From: Candidatus Blastococcus massiliensis AP3
GTDB lineage: Bacteria > Actinomycetota > Actinomycetes > Mycobacteriales > Geodermatophilaceae
DNA: 64,000 nucleotides
Direction: 5' to 3'
Assembly (NCBI RefSeq): GCF_000582785.1
Contig: NZ_HG931174.1
Span: 1,115,005 to 1,179,004, forward strand
Positions 26,145 to 34,914 of this stretch are shown in pieces. Numbering within the stretch: the first letter of the stretch is position 1; the number at the start of each line of letters is the position of its first letter. A program made the translations under genes and the position numbers. The notes beneath the pieces were generated by a model, which was not told the origin of the DNA, searched no databases, and saw nothing but the letters and a program-made list of their open reading frames with translations.

Positions 26145-26942
26145 GTGTCCGACTCCCCCCGTCCCCTCCCCCTCGTCACCGGAGCGTCCAGCGGCATCGG
26201 CCTCGAGCTGGCCAAGCAGTTCGCCGAGCACGGCTTCGACCTCGTCGTCGCGGCCGAGGACGACGAGCTCGAGCCCGCCGCCGCGCAGCTGAAGGGTCTC
26301 GGCGTCGCCGTCTCCGCGGTGCGCGCCGACCTCACCCGGCGCGCCGAGGTCGAGAAGCTGGTCGCCGCCGTGCGCGGTGCGGGCCGCCCGCTCGACGCGG
26401 CGGCACTGAACGCCGGGGTCGGTGTCAGCGGTCGCTTCGCGGAGACCGACCTGGAGGCCGAGCTCGGCATGGTCGAGCTGAACTGCGCCTCGACGGTGCA
26501 CCTGGCCAAGCGGGTCGTCCAGGACATGGTGGCCCGGGGCGAGGGGAGGATCCTCTTCACGTCGTCGGTCGCCTCGCAGGCGCCGGAGCCGTTCCAGGCC
26601 GTGTACTCCGCCACCAAGGCGTTCGTGCAGTTCCTCGCCCTGGGCATCCGCGAGGAGCTCACCGACTCGGGGGTCACCGTGACCGCGCTGCTGCCCGGTC
26701 CGACGGACACCGAGTTCTTCGACCGGGCCGATGCCACCGACACCAGGCTCGGCGCCTCGGACTCCAAGGACGACCCGGCCCAGGTGGCCCGGCAGGGCTT
26801 CGAGGGCCTGATGAAGGGCGAGGCCTCGGTGTTCGCCGGCTCGGTCACCAGCAAGCTGATGGGCAAGCTGTCCGCGGTGCTGCCCGACGCCGTCGCCGGG
26901 CGGAGCCACAAGCCGATGACCCGTCCGGGTTCCGCCGAATAG
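26145..26942 (+). CDS. Short-chain dehydrogenase/reductase
   Basis: 265 residues from GTG 26145 behind CCCGGAGG. Classical SDR motifs: VTGASSGIGLELAKQFAEHG for NAD(P) binding, RADLT, an AALNAG (NNAG variant), TSSVAS and the active site YSATK (Tyr-x-x-x-Lys), with PGPTDTEF after it. The C-terminal KLMGKLSAVLPD segment resembles SDRs acting on hydrophobic substrates. Substrate unknown. Not obviously in an operon. Confidence 0.9.
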   Translation: MSDSPRPLPLVTGASSGIGLELAKQFAEHGFDLVVAAEDDELEPAAAQLKGLGVAVSAVRADLTRRAEVEKLVAAVRGAGRPLDAAALNAGVGVSGRFAETDLEAELGMVELNCASTVHLAKRVVQDMVARGEGRILFTSSVASQAPEPFQAVYSATKAFVQFLALGIREELTDSGVTVTALLPGPTDTEFFDRADATDTRLGASDSKDDPAQVARQGFEGLMKGEASVFAGSVTSKLMGKLSAVLPDAVAGRSHKPMTRPGSAE

Positions 26943-26967
26943 CGGCGCGGCCGTACCCGGTCCGAGC

Positions 26968-27371
26968 TCAGCAGCCGCAGGCCAGAGGGGTGGTCAGCGG
27001 GTCCGCCGGACGCGCGGCCACCCCGTCGGCGGTCGCGACCGGCAGCCCCTCTCGCGCCCTACTCGAAGCCGCCGAGCATCTCCCGCACCGGAAGCCGAGC
27101 CGGGCCAGCGACAGCGCCGCACGGGTGGCGCCGCTGCGGCCCGGGCCCCAGCAGTGCGTGACCACGGGCACGGCCGGGTCGAGCTCCGCCACCGCGCGGG
27201 CAGGGATCCCGCTGCCGGGGAGGTGCACCGGGGCACGTGCCCCTGCCCCCAGGCCTCGACGCTCCGGCTGTCGAGCAGCACGGAGCCCGGGGCTCCCGTC
27301 TCGAGGGCCGCGGCGACGTCGCTGACGTCGGTCTCCATGGCGAGGCGCCGCGCGGCCGACGATCGCGGCAC
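26968..27371 (-). pseudogene. Frameshifted rhodanese-domain protein
   Basis: The rhodanese sequence is split between two frames. The first gives METDVSDVAAALE...GSVLLDSRSVEAWGQGHVP; the next gives VHLPGSGIPARAVAELDP...VVTHCWGPGRSGATRAALSLARLGFR and REGLPVATADG. At least three small indels are needed to restore one frame: near 27240, near 27090 (one base missing) and near 27060 (two bases missing, losing a Tyr-Trp pair). The active-site loop CWGPG is still readable. Probably a decayed sulfurtransferase; a sequencing error cannot explain three separate indels easily. Confidence 0.8.
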
Positions 27372-27388
27372 TCCTGCCGCGGGCCGCC

Positions 27389-27454
27389 GTGATCACCACG
27401 CGGTCAGGGTCGCTCCGGAGGGCAGGGGAGCGACCACCGGCGCGTGGTGATCAT
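27389..27454. repeat. Terminator-like hairpin, member of a dispersed GATCACCACGCG family
   Basis: GATCACCACGCG (27391-27402) pairs with CGCGTGGTGATC (27441-27452). A second stem GGTCGCTCC/GGAGCGACC lies inside. It sits just past the stop of the minus-strand oxidoreductase. The left arm matches that of the element at 51603-51668 in 24 of 26 positions, while its right arm differs to suit. A terminator role for the oxidoreductase is likely. Confidence 0.6.
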
Positions 27455-27462
27455 GCAGCGGA

Positions 27463-28476
27463 TCAGTCGGCGAGCTTGACGATCATCTTCCCGGTGTTGC
27501 CTCCGCGGAGGAGGTCGATGAAGGCCGACGCGGCCTCGTCGAGCCCCTCGCGCACCGTCTCGCGGACGACGAGCTCCCCGGAGGTCACCAGCGGCGGGAC
27601 CTTCTCGATGAACTCGTCGCGCAGGTCGTTGTGGTCGCTGACGATGAAGCCGCGCAGGCTCAGCTTGCGGCCGACCATCAGGCCCATGTTGCGCGGTCCC
27701 GGCGGGGGCTCCGTGGCGTTGTAGCTGGAGATGGCCCCGCACAGGGCGCCGCGACCGAACTCCTTGAAGGCGCCGATCGCCGCTTCCAGGTGCTCGCCGC
27801 CGACGTTGTCGAAGTAGACGTCGATGCCGTCGGGCGCGGCCTGCGCGAGCTGCTTGGCCACCGGGCCGTCGTGGTAGTCGAAGGCAGCGGTGAAGCCGAG
27901 CTCGTCGGTCAGCCACCGCACCTTCTCGGGGCTCCCGGCGCTGCCGATGACGGCCGCGGCGCCGTTCAGCCGGGCGAGCTGCCCCACGATGCTGCCGACC
28001 GCGCCGGCGGCACCGGAGACGAAGACGACGTCGCCCGAGCGGAACTCCGCGAGGCGGAACAGGCCGACGTACGCCGTCAGCCCGGGCATGCCGAGCACCC
28101 CGAGGTGGTAGCTGGGCGGGATGCCGGGGAGCTCGGGGAGAACCTGGACCGCGCGCGCGTCGAGGACGGCGACGTCGCGCCAGGCGGCGTTGGTGGACAC
28201 CAGCGCGCCCTCGGGCACGTCGGGGGAGCGGGACTCGACGACGCGACCGATCGCGCCGCCCTGCATGGTGTCGCCGACCTCCCACGCGGCGGCGTAGGAC
28301 TTCCCGGCGTTCATCCGGCCGCGCATGTACGGGTCGACCGACATGGCCAGCATCCGGACGACGACCTGACCATCGGTCGGGTCGGGCCGCTCGAGCTCGA
28401 CCAGGCGGAAGTCCTCGGGCTTCGGCTCGCCGTGCGGACGGGCCGCCAGCTGCCACTCGCGTGTGGTGATGGTCAC
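27463..28476 (-). CDS. Zinc-independent MDR oxidoreductase (CurA/leukotriene B4 dehydrogenase-like)
   Basis: 337 residues from GTG 28476. Family features: SVDPYMRGRMN near residue 47, GDTMQGGAIGRVVES, then the NADPH-binding AAGAVGSIVGQLARLNGA, GSAGSPEKVRWL, DVYFDNVGGEHLEAAI and RGFIVSDH. These match NADPH-dependent alkenal/prostaglandin reductases, which reduce conjugated double bonds and lack the structural zinc site. The natural substrate is unknown. A hairpin follows the stop. Confidence 0.9.
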   Translation of the reverse strand: MTITTREWQLAARPHGEPKPEDFRLVELERPDPTDGQVVVRMLAMSVDPYMRGRMNAGKSYAAAWEVGDTMQGGAIGRVVESRSPDVPEGALVSTNAAWRDVAVLDARAVQVLPELPGIPPSYHLGVLGMPGLTAYVGLFRLAEFRSGDVVFVSGAAGAVGSIVGQLARLNGAAAVIGSAGSPEKVRWLTDELGFTAAFDYHDGPVAKQLAQAAPDGIDVYFDNVGGEHLEAAIGAFKEFGRGALCGAISSYNATEPPPGPRNMGLMVGRKLSLRGFIVSDHNDLRDEFIEKVPPLVTSGELVVRETVREGLDEAASAFIDLLRGGNTGKMIVKLAD

Positions 28477-28582
28477 GGCTCGATAGTGCCCCCCGCCTCC
28501 GGTGGCCTCGCCGCAGGGTCCCTGCCCGTGGGTCTCCCCGGCGTCCGGTGCCCGCACCGCCGGACCTGGCAGGCTGAGTGTC

Positions 28583-29497
28583 ATGGAGGCCCTGCGCACG
28601 CCGGACGAGCGGTTCACCGATCTGCCCGACTTCCCCTACGAGCCGCGCTACGTCGAGGTCGACAGCGGGGACGGCGGACGGCTCCGCGTGGCCTACCTCG
28701 ACGAGGGGCCGGCCGGCGCCGAGACCGTGCTGCTGATGCACGGGGAGCCGTCCTGGTCCTTCCTGTACCGCCGGATGATCCCGGTGCTCCTCGACGCCGG
28801 ACTGCGGGTGGTGGCCCCCGACCTGGTCGGGTTCGGCCGGTCCGACAAGCCGGTCGAGCGGACCGACCACAGCTACGCCCGGCACGTCGAGTGGATGCGT
28901 CAGGCCCTGCTCGACGAGGTCGGCATCCGCGACGCGACGCTCGTGTGCCAGGACTGGGGGGCGCTGATCGGGCTGCGCCTGGTCGCGGAGAACCCCGACC
29001 GCTTCGCCCGCGTCGTCATCGCCAACGGGGGCCTGCCCACCGGCGACCGACCGGTCACCGAGGCGTTCCTCGCCTGGCGCCGGTTCTCGCAGGAGTCGCC
29101 GGACTTCCAGATCGGGCGGGTGGTCAGCAACGGCAGCGCCACCCCGCTGCCGCCGGAGGTGGTGGCCGCCTACGACGCGCCCTTCCCCGACGAGCGGTAC
29201 ACCGCCGGGCCCCGGGTCCTGCCCTCGCTCGTCCCGGCCGACGCCGACGACCCGGCCGCCGCGGACAACCGCGCCGCCTGGGAGGTGCTCTCCCGATGGG
29301 AGAAGCCCTTCCTCACCGCCTTCTCCGACGGCGACGCGATCACCCGCGGCGGCGAGCGGGTGTTCCGGAAGCTGGTCCCCGGCGCGCAGGGCATGCCGCA
29401 CACCACGATGGCCGGTGGCGGACACTTCCTCCAGGAGGACGTCGGCCCGGAGTTCGCCCGCGTCGTCGCCGACCTGATCGCCGCCACCCCGCGGTGA
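28583..29497 (+). CDS. Haloalkane dehalogenase-like alpha/beta hydrolase
   Basis: 304 residues. The HGEPSWSFLYRR block (residue 53 on) supplies the oxyanion region with the Glu/Trp of haloalkane dehalogenases. The nucleophile elbow is VCQDWGALIG with Asp124 and the halide-binding Trp125, an Asp rather than Ser. The catalytic His lies in GGGHFLQED near residue 285. Residue spacing is that of the DhlA/DhmA group, which hydrolyse carbon-halogen bonds. True substrate range is unknown. The next gene overlaps its stop (GTGA). Confidence 0.85.
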   Translation: MEALRTPDERFTDLPDFPYEPRYVEVDSGDGGRLRVAYLDEGPAGAETVLLMHGEPSWSFLYRRMIPVLLDAGLRVVAPDLVGFGRSDKPVERTDHSYARHVEWMRQALLDEVGIRDATLVCQDWGALIGLRLVAENPDRFARVVIANGGLPTGDRPVTEAFLAWRRFSQESPDFQIGRVVSNGSATPLPPEVVAAYDAPFPDERYTAGPRVLPSLVPADADDPAAADNRAAWEVLSRWEKPFLTAFSDGDAITRGGERVFRKLVPGAQGMPHTTMAGGGHFLQEDVGPEFARVVADLIAATPR

Positions 29498-30615
29498 CGG
29501 CCGACTTCTTCGCGCAGCTCCACAGGGCCCCCGACGTCGAGGCGCCCGAACTGGTCGCGGTCGACGCGACCGACCGGCTGCTGCTCGACGAGGCCGCGGC
29601 GGCCCTGGCGCTGGCCGGCCCGGGTGAGGTGGCCGTGGTCGACGACTCCCACGGGGCGCTCACCCTGGGGGCGGCGGCGCTGCACGGCGCCACGGACGTG
29701 CGGGTGGCGCAGGACGCGCTGGTCGGCGAGCGGGCGCTGGTCCGCAACGCCGAGCGCACCGGCCTGACCGGCGCCTACCGGTCGGCGCCCCTGGCGGAGG
29801 TGGGCACGGGGGCGCGCGTCGTGCTGGTCAAGGCGCCCAAGGCGCTGGACGCGTTGCGCGAGATCGCCGAGCTGGTCGCCGCCGTCGCCGCCCCCGACGT
29901 CTCGGTGTTCGTGGGCGGGCGGGTCAAGCACATGACGCACGCCATGAACGACGTGCTGCGGGAGTCCTTCGACGACGTGTCCGCCACCCTGGCCCGCCAG
30001 AAGTCGCGGGTGCTGGTCGCCCGGGGACCGCGGCCCGGGCCGTCGTCGTTCCCCCGCAGCCGGCAGCACGCCGAGCTCGGCCTGACCGTGTGTGCCCACG
30101 GAGCGGCTTTCGCCGGGACGAGGATCGACCTCGGCACCCGCGCCCTGCTGCGCGTGCTGGCCGACATGGCGCCGGCTGCCGGGACGGCGCTCGACCTGGG
30201 CTGCGGCACGGGCGTGCTGGCCGCGGCACTGGCGTCGGCACGGCCGGAGCTGCGCGTGCTGGCGGCCGACCAGTCGGCCTCGGCGGTCGCGTCGGCTCGG
30301 GCGACGGCCGCGGCCAACGGGCTCGAGGCCCGCATCGACGTCGTCCGCGACGACGCCGCGGAGACCGTGCCCGACGCGAGCGTGGACCTGGTGGTCTGCA
30401 ACCCGCCCTTCCACGTGGGGGCGGCGGTCGTGACGACCGCGGCCGACCGGCTCTTCGCCGCGGCCGCCCGCGTGCTGCAGCCGGGCGGCGAGCTCTGGAC
30501 CGTCTACAACTCGCCGCTGCGCTACCGCCCCGCGCTCGCCCGTCTGGTCGGGCCGACGCGGGTGGCGGCCCAGGACCCGCGGTTCACCGTCACCTGCTCG
30601 ACCCGGCGGGGCTGA
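29494..30615 (+). CDS. RsmC/RlmG-like class I SAM-dependent methyltransferase
   Basis: 373 residues from a GTG overlapping the dehalogenase stop. An N-terminal half without SAM motifs (about residues 1-190, ending near RVLVARGPRPG) precedes a Rossmann methyltransferase domain with ALDLGCGTGVLAAALA (motif I, near residue 230), ADQSASAVASARATA and the N6/N2-amino methyltransferase motif CNPPF (near residue 310). This two-domain layout is that of 16S/23S rRNA guanine-N2 methyltransferases. Family call firm, exact RNA target inferred. Pairing with a dehalogenase is unexplained. Confidence 0.88.
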   Translation: MTADFFAQLHRAPDVEAPELVAVDATDRLLLDEAAAALALAGPGEVAVVDDSHGALTLGAAALHGATDVRVAQDALVGERALVRNAERTGLTGAYRSAPLAEVGTGARVVLVKAPKALDALREIAELVAAVAAPDVSVFVGGRVKHMTHAMNDVLRESFDDVSATLARQKSRVLVARGPRPGPSSFPRSRQHAELGLTVCAHGAAFAGTRIDLGTRALLRVLADMAPAAGTALDLGCGTGVLAAALASARPELRVLAADQSASAVASARATAAANGLEARIDVVRDDAAETVPDASVDLVVCNPPFHVGAAVVTTAADRLFAAAARVLQPGGELWTVYNSPLRYRPALARLVGPTRVAAQDPRFTVTCSTRRG

Positions 30616-31034
30616 GGCGGAACCAGAAAGTCTCGAAGCAATCACGTAGTTCCGCTGGAGTGACCCCACCGTCGGTCGAAGACCCGAGCATGGCGGGCGG
30701 TCCGCCGGATCGCGACGCGCAGGCCGCCATCGCTCCACAGCTCGGTCGCGAGGTTCCGGTACTGACGCGCTACCGGAGCGACCAGAGGAACGGCGGCGGT
30801 GGGGGGCTTCCCACCGCCGCCGGCTTCGTTCCCGGACCGTTCGCCCGACCGCGGGAGGTCCTCCGGCCGGACCCCACGAGGACCGCAGGGGTGGCTACAC
30901 TCGCGCGGGCGGCCGGGGAACCGCTCGGGCCGGACCGCTCCGCGGGAGTGGCTCCGGGCCGCGGAAGGCGATCACCGCCTCCCGTCGTGGTACGGCAGGC
31001 CGGCTCCCTCCGGCCAGGAACAGAGCGAGGACTG
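30616..31034. other. 419-bp gap with a terminator; no gene seen
   Basis: No credible coding frame. It holds the strong hairpin at 30791-30822 and, at the right end, GCGAGGAC serving as ribosome binding site for the next gene. The 175 bp between the methyltransferase stop and the hairpin show no recognisable RNA family. Confidence 0.5.
30791..30822 (+). terminator. 13-bp stem-loop terminator
   Basis: CGGCGGCGGTGGG (30791-30803) pairs perfectly with CCCACCGCCGCCG (30810-30822) around a six-base loop, followed by GCTTCGTT. Likely ends the dehalogenase-methyltransferase transcript, 176 bp past its last stop. Confidence 0.65.
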
Positions 31035-32042
31035 GTGGAGCGGACGGCGGGTGAGCGGGCGTCGACCTCGGCGGTCCCGGCTCCTCGCACCTCCGACGCC
31101 CACGCCGGCGGCTGGTCCCACCTCGCCGCCGTCGTCCGCTCCGACGACGAGATGCTGGCCGCGGCCGTGCCTTTCCTCGAGGAAGGGCTCTCCGCGGGGG
31201 ACGTGACGGTCCTCGCCTGCCCGCCCGAGACCGCCGAGGTCATCCGCGGTGGGCTGGGCCTGCGAGCAGGCGCCGTCGAGAACCACCCGCGTATCTGCCT
31301 GCTCGACACCCGCGCCCCCGACGCGCTCACCCTGACGCGGCGGCTGATCGACCAGGCGCGGAGCAGCCGCTCGGGCTGGGTGCGGCTCGTGGGCGAGGTC
31401 CAGTTCGGGGCCGGCCCGCGTGACTGGCGCGAGGGCGAGCGCTACGAGGCGGCGGCCAACATCCTGCTCGCCGATCAGCCGCTGGCGGCGGTGTGCCTCT
31501 ACGACGCCCGATCCCTGCCGGCAGAAGTCCTCGATGGAGCCCGCGCCACCCACCCGGAGCTGCTCGTCGGTGGCGAGCGGCGGGCCAGTCCGGAGTTCAC
31601 CGACCCGGCCGATTTCCTGCGCCGGCTCCCGGTTCCGCGCGAGCCGGTGGAGGACGCCACCCCGCTGCTGTCCATCGCCGAGGCGACCAGCCTGCCCTGG
31701 CTGCGCCGCCGCCTGGGCGTCGTCCTGGCAGCGCACGTGCCCGACCCCGACCTGCGCGACGACCTGCACCTGGCGGTCAGCGAGGTCGCGGCGAACGCCT
31801 TCCGGCACGGGCGGCCGCCGGTGTCCGCTCGGATGTGGGTCGGCTCCGGGCAGCTGGTCTGCGAGATCAGCGACCGGGGTCCGGGCTTCGCCGACCCGGT
31901 CGCGGGCTTCCAGCCCGCGCACGGCCCCGATCTGGGCCGCGGCGGCATGGGTCTGTGGCTGGCGCGCAAGCTCTTCGACCACGTCGACCTGCTGCCCCGC
32001 ACCGGCGGGCTGACCGTGCGGCTGAGCACCCGCCTGCACTGA
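31035..32042 (+). CDS. MEDS-domain sensor with C-terminal HATPase_c (anti-sigma-like)
   Basis: 335 residues from GTG 31035 behind GCGAGGAC. The N-terminal MEDS domain (about residues 25-205) shows SHLAAVVRSDDEMLAAAVPF, LSAGDVTVLACPPE, then WVRLVGEVQF and LYDARSLP. This is the DcmR-type sensory domain seen in methylotroph and actinobacterial regulators. The C-terminal ATPase fold (about 225-335) has SEVAANAFRHG, ISDRGPGF and GGMGLWLARK. Third HATPase regulator in the window. Actinobacterial MEDS-ATPase fusions are thought to control sigma factors; the signal is unknown. Confidence 0.88.
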   Translation: MERTAGERASTSAVPAPRTSDAHAGGWSHLAAVVRSDDEMLAAAVPFLEEGLSAGDVTVLACPPETAEVIRGGLGLRAGAVENHPRICLLDTRAPDALTLTRRLIDQARSSRSGWVRLVGEVQFGAGPRDWREGERYEAAANILLADQPLAAVCLYDARSLPAEVLDGARATHPELLVGGERRASPEFTDPADFLRRLPVPREPVEDATPLLSIAEATSLPWLRRRLGVVLAAHVPDPDLRDDLHLAVSEVAANAFRHGRPPVSARMWVGSGQLVCEISDRGPGFADPVAGFQPAHGPDLGRGGMGLWLARKLFDHVDLLPRTGGLTVRLSTRLH

Positions 32043-32120
32043 GCCGGCGACTCGCCCGCCCGACCAGCCCCTGACCCGGCGATCCTTGCTTCTGCGGAGC
32101 CGCGCTGTTGAGCTGTCCGG

Positions 32121-32960
32121 GTGATCGTGGTGACGGCAGCGGGCGGCCAGACCGGCGCTGCCGTCGTCCGGAAGCTGCGGGAACGGGGCGAGCAGGTCCG
32201 GGCGGTCGTGGCCCGGCGGGGACCGCGCCCCGACCTGGCCGCGCTGGGCGCTGAGGTCGTGCTCGGTGAGCTCACCCAGCCGCTGCCCTGGGCGAAGCTG
32301 CTCGACGGCGCCGACGCGTTCCACCTGATCTGGCCGCACGCCGATCCGGACGAGGCCGAGGGGGCGGGGGCGCTGTTCGCCGAGGCGCGTCGCGCCGGCG
32401 TGGGCCGGATCGTCTACCACTCGGTCCTGCACCCGCAGGCGCGCGTCATGCCGCACCACGCCGCGAAGGACCGCGCGGAGGAGTCGCTGGAGAGCGCGGG
32501 CGTCCCCTGGCGCGTGCTCCGGCCCTGCACCTACGCCCAGACGCTGGACGCCTCCCTCGACGAGGTGGCGCGCACGGGCGTGCTGCGGTCCTACTGGGGC
32601 GTGCGGACGGCGCAGTCGCTGGTCGACGTCGAGGACGTCGCCGCGGCCGCCGCGGTGCTGCTGACGGAGGACGGGCTGGACGGCGGGACGTTCGAGGCGG
32701 CGGGGCCCGAGCCGCTCACCGCTCCGCGGATCGCCGAGCTCATGGGCGAGCGCCTCGGTCGCGAGGTGGTGGCGGACGACGTCATCCCGGCCGGCGAGCA
32801 GCCGACCGCCTACGCCGCCCGGTGCCGGCGGGCGATGTTCGACCACCACCGGGAGCACGGCTTCGTCGGCAGCCCGCGGGTGCTCGCCGCGCTGCTGGGG
32901 CGCTCGCCGCGCAGCTACGCCGAGCACCTGGCCGAGCTGCCGCTGCCCGTGTCCGGCTGA
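32121..32960 (+). CDS. NmrA-like NAD(P)-binding atypical SDR
   Basis: 279 residues from GTG 32121. It starts IVVTAAGGQTGAAVVRKLRERG, an NAD(P)-binding G-x-x-G-x-x-x pattern, followed by RAVVARRG, GDADAF-like LLDGADAFHLIWPH, YHSVLHP and LVDVEDVAAAAAVLL. This is the NmrA/quinone-reductase-2 branch, which lacks the classical Tyr-Lys pair. Such proteins act as redox sensors or reductases. The ribosome binding site is weak and the gene may be leaderless. Ends 21 bp from the convergent cyclase gene. Confidence 0.85.
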   Translation: MIVVTAAGGQTGAAVVRKLRERGEQVRAVVARRGPRPDLAALGAEVVLGELTQPLPWAKLLDGADAFHLIWPHADPDEAEGAGALFAEARRAGVGRIVYHSVLHPQARVMPHHAAKDRAEESLESAGVPWRVLRPCTYAQTLDASLDEVARTGVLRSYWGVRTAQSLVDVEDVAAAAAVLLTEDGLDGGTFEAAGPEPLTAPRIAELMGERLGREVVADDVIPAGEQPTAYAARCRRAMFDHHREHGFVGSPRVLAALLGRSPRSYAEHLAELPLPVSG

Positions 32961-32981
32961 GCCGCCGTCCGGGCGACCGGG

Positions 32982-34826
32982 TCAGGCCGGTGCGGACCCC
33001 TGGGCGCCGACGAGCGTCAGGGAGTCCTTGCCCGCCCGCTTCGCCTCGTACATCGCGGTGTCGGCACGGTGCAGCAGTCGCTCCGCGCTGTCGCCCGGGG
33101 AGCCGAGCGCCCCGCCGATGCTCGCGGTGACGCTGGTGGTGGTGTCGCTGAGCGCCATCGGCGAGCGCAGCGAGGTCAGCAGCCGGTCGGCGACGTCGCG
33201 GAGCCGCTCGCCGTCCGCGAAGGTCAGGAGCACGGCGAACTCGTCGCCGCCGAGCCGGGCCACCACGTCGTCGGTGCGCACGTCGGCGGTGAGCCGCGCG
33301 GCGACGGTGACCAGCAGCTCGTCGCCGGCGGCGTGGCCGAGGGAGTCGTTCACGGTCTTGAAGTCGTCGACGTCCACGAACAGCACCGCGGGAGGGGTGG
33401 CCGCGTCGATCGACGCGGTGGCCGCCCGGAGGCGCTCGGCGAACGCGGCCCGGTTGAGCAGGCCGGTCAGCGGGTCGGTCCGGGCCTGGCGGCGGAGCTC
33501 GTCCTCGAACATCTTGCGGTCGGTGACCTCGCGGAAGTTGACCACCCAGCCCTTGATGCCGACGGCGTTCACCCGGCCGCTGATCCGCATCTCCACCCAC
33601 CGGGTGCCCCCGGAGGCGTGCTCCACGCGGATGTCGGTGTCGACGGCTCCGGCGTGGACGTCGGCGGCGTCCCCCGCCGCGGCCACTGCCGCGCGCAGCC
33701 GCGGCTGGTCCCTCGGGTCGGCCAGGTCGATGGCGTTCCGGCCCACGAAGTACGCGGGCGGGCGGCCGAGCAGGGACTGAACGGCCGGGCTGATGTAGGT
33801 GATGCAGCCGGTCGACGCCTCGACGATGGCGATGACGTCGGCCGCGTTCTCCAGCAGCAGCTGCAGCCGGGCCTCGCTGGCGACCAGGGCGGCACGGGTG
33901 CGCTCGCGCTCGTTGGCCAGCGCGGCCAGCCGCCACAGCGCCAGACCGGTGAGGACGGCGGTGCCGGTGCCGAGGACGAAGCCCACGCCGCCGTGACCGA
34001 CGGTCCACAGGATGAGCAGGGCGGGGCTCACCAGGAGCGCGGCGCCGAGGCCGACGACGCGGTTGGTGGAGGACTCCTCGTCGGACTCCGGCCGGCCCAT
34101 CTGGGCCACGGACGGGTGTCGCGAGGCGAGGACCAGCGCCGCGACGGACAGCAGCGGGAGCGGGTCGAGGATCGGGGTGTCGCGCAGCGAGGTCTCGACG
34201 ACGAGGCGGCCGCCGTACCCGATGACGGTGAGGACGGCGGCGCCGAGCAGCGCCGTGGAGGCGACGGAACGCCCCCCGTGCGCCAGGGCCAGCGGGACGC
34301 AGACGACCAGGAGGACCGCGGTCAGGACCGGGGTGCCGATGCTGAGCTCCATCAGGTCACCCGAGGGTGTGGATCCGTTGCCGCTGACGGCGACGACGGC
34401 CAGGCCGCCCGCGAGCAGCAGGGTCGCGGTGTCGATCCAGGTGCTCGGGGTGCGCCGCCGGGGGCCGCTGCGGATGACGCCGAGCCCACCGACGGCCATC
34501 GCGGCGTACGCGGCGAAGTCGAAGACCGACTCCGCGATGCCGCCCGCGGTGGGGAGGGCGCCGCTCAGCTCGAGGACCTCGGCCACGCCGCTCAGCGCGA
34601 AGAACAGCAGGCCCAGGGCGATGCCGCGCCAGGCGACGACCAACGGCGTCCGGTGATGGCGCAGCGCGGTCAGGGCGCCGCCCAGACCGAGGGCGAACAG
34701 GACGACCTCCGCGCCAGGGCGCCACGGGCCCATGGGGATGAATGTCGAGACGACCACGACCACGACCACGGCGACGGCCGCGTGCAGCCAGGCGGCACGG
34801 GCGGTGGGGACGGCGGAGGCGCTCAC
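32982..34826 (-). CDS. Membrane PAS-GGDEF diguanylate cyclase
   Basis: 614 residues. Eight or nine hydrophobic helices (residues 12-300) form an N-terminal membrane sensor, followed by a PAS domain (about 320-440, with NAADVIAIVEASTGCITYIS) and a GGDEF domain (445-605). The active-site signature RLGGDEF is intact at 524-530 and an allosteric inhibition site RTDD lies five residues before it (517-520). It should therefore make c-di-GMP and be inhibited by its product. No EAL domain. This is the only intact GGDEF in the window, complementing the EAL enzyme and PilZ receptor at 4-7.6 kb. Confidence 0.93.
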   Translation of the reverse strand: MSASAVPTARAAWLHAAVAVVVVVVVSTFIPMGPWRPGAEVVLFALGLGGALTALRHHRTPLVVAWRGIALGLLFFALSGVAEVLELSGALPTAGGIAESVFDFAAYAAMAVGGLGVIRSGPRRRTPSTWIDTATLLLAGGLAVVAVSGNGSTPSGDLMELSIGTPVLTAVLLVVCVPLALAHGGRSVASTALLGAAVLTVIGYGGRLVVETSLRDTPILDPLPLLSVAALVLASRHPSVAQMGRPESDEESSTNRVVGLGAALLVSPALLILWTVGHGGVGFVLGTGTAVLTGLALWRLAALANERERTRAALVASEARLQLLLENAADVIAIVEASTGCITYISPAVQSLLGRPPAYFVGRNAIDLADPRDQPRLRAAVAAAGDAADVHAGAVDTDIRVEHASGGTRWVEMRISGRVNAVGIKGWVVNFREVTDRKMFEDELRRQARTDPLTGLLNRAAFAERLRAATASIDAATPPAVLFVDVDDFKTVNDSLGHAAGDELLVTVAARLTADVRTDDVVARLGGDEFAVLLTFADGERLRDVADRLLTSLRSPMALSDTTTSVTASIGGALGSPGDSAERLLHRADTAMYEAKRAGKDSLTLVGAQGSAPA

Positions 34827-34914
34827 CCCCTCCCATCGACACGTTCCGGTACGACCTTGCGGGGGATCACCCGTGGGAGGGATGCACGGCGACGGCGGAG
34901 CGTCCTCGTGCAGG

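Noticed and set aside
30616..30790. Possible tRNA or small RNA downstream of the methyltransferase
   Set aside because: No T-loop, anticodon arm or acceptor pairing could be assembled; only a terminator-like hairpin is clear.
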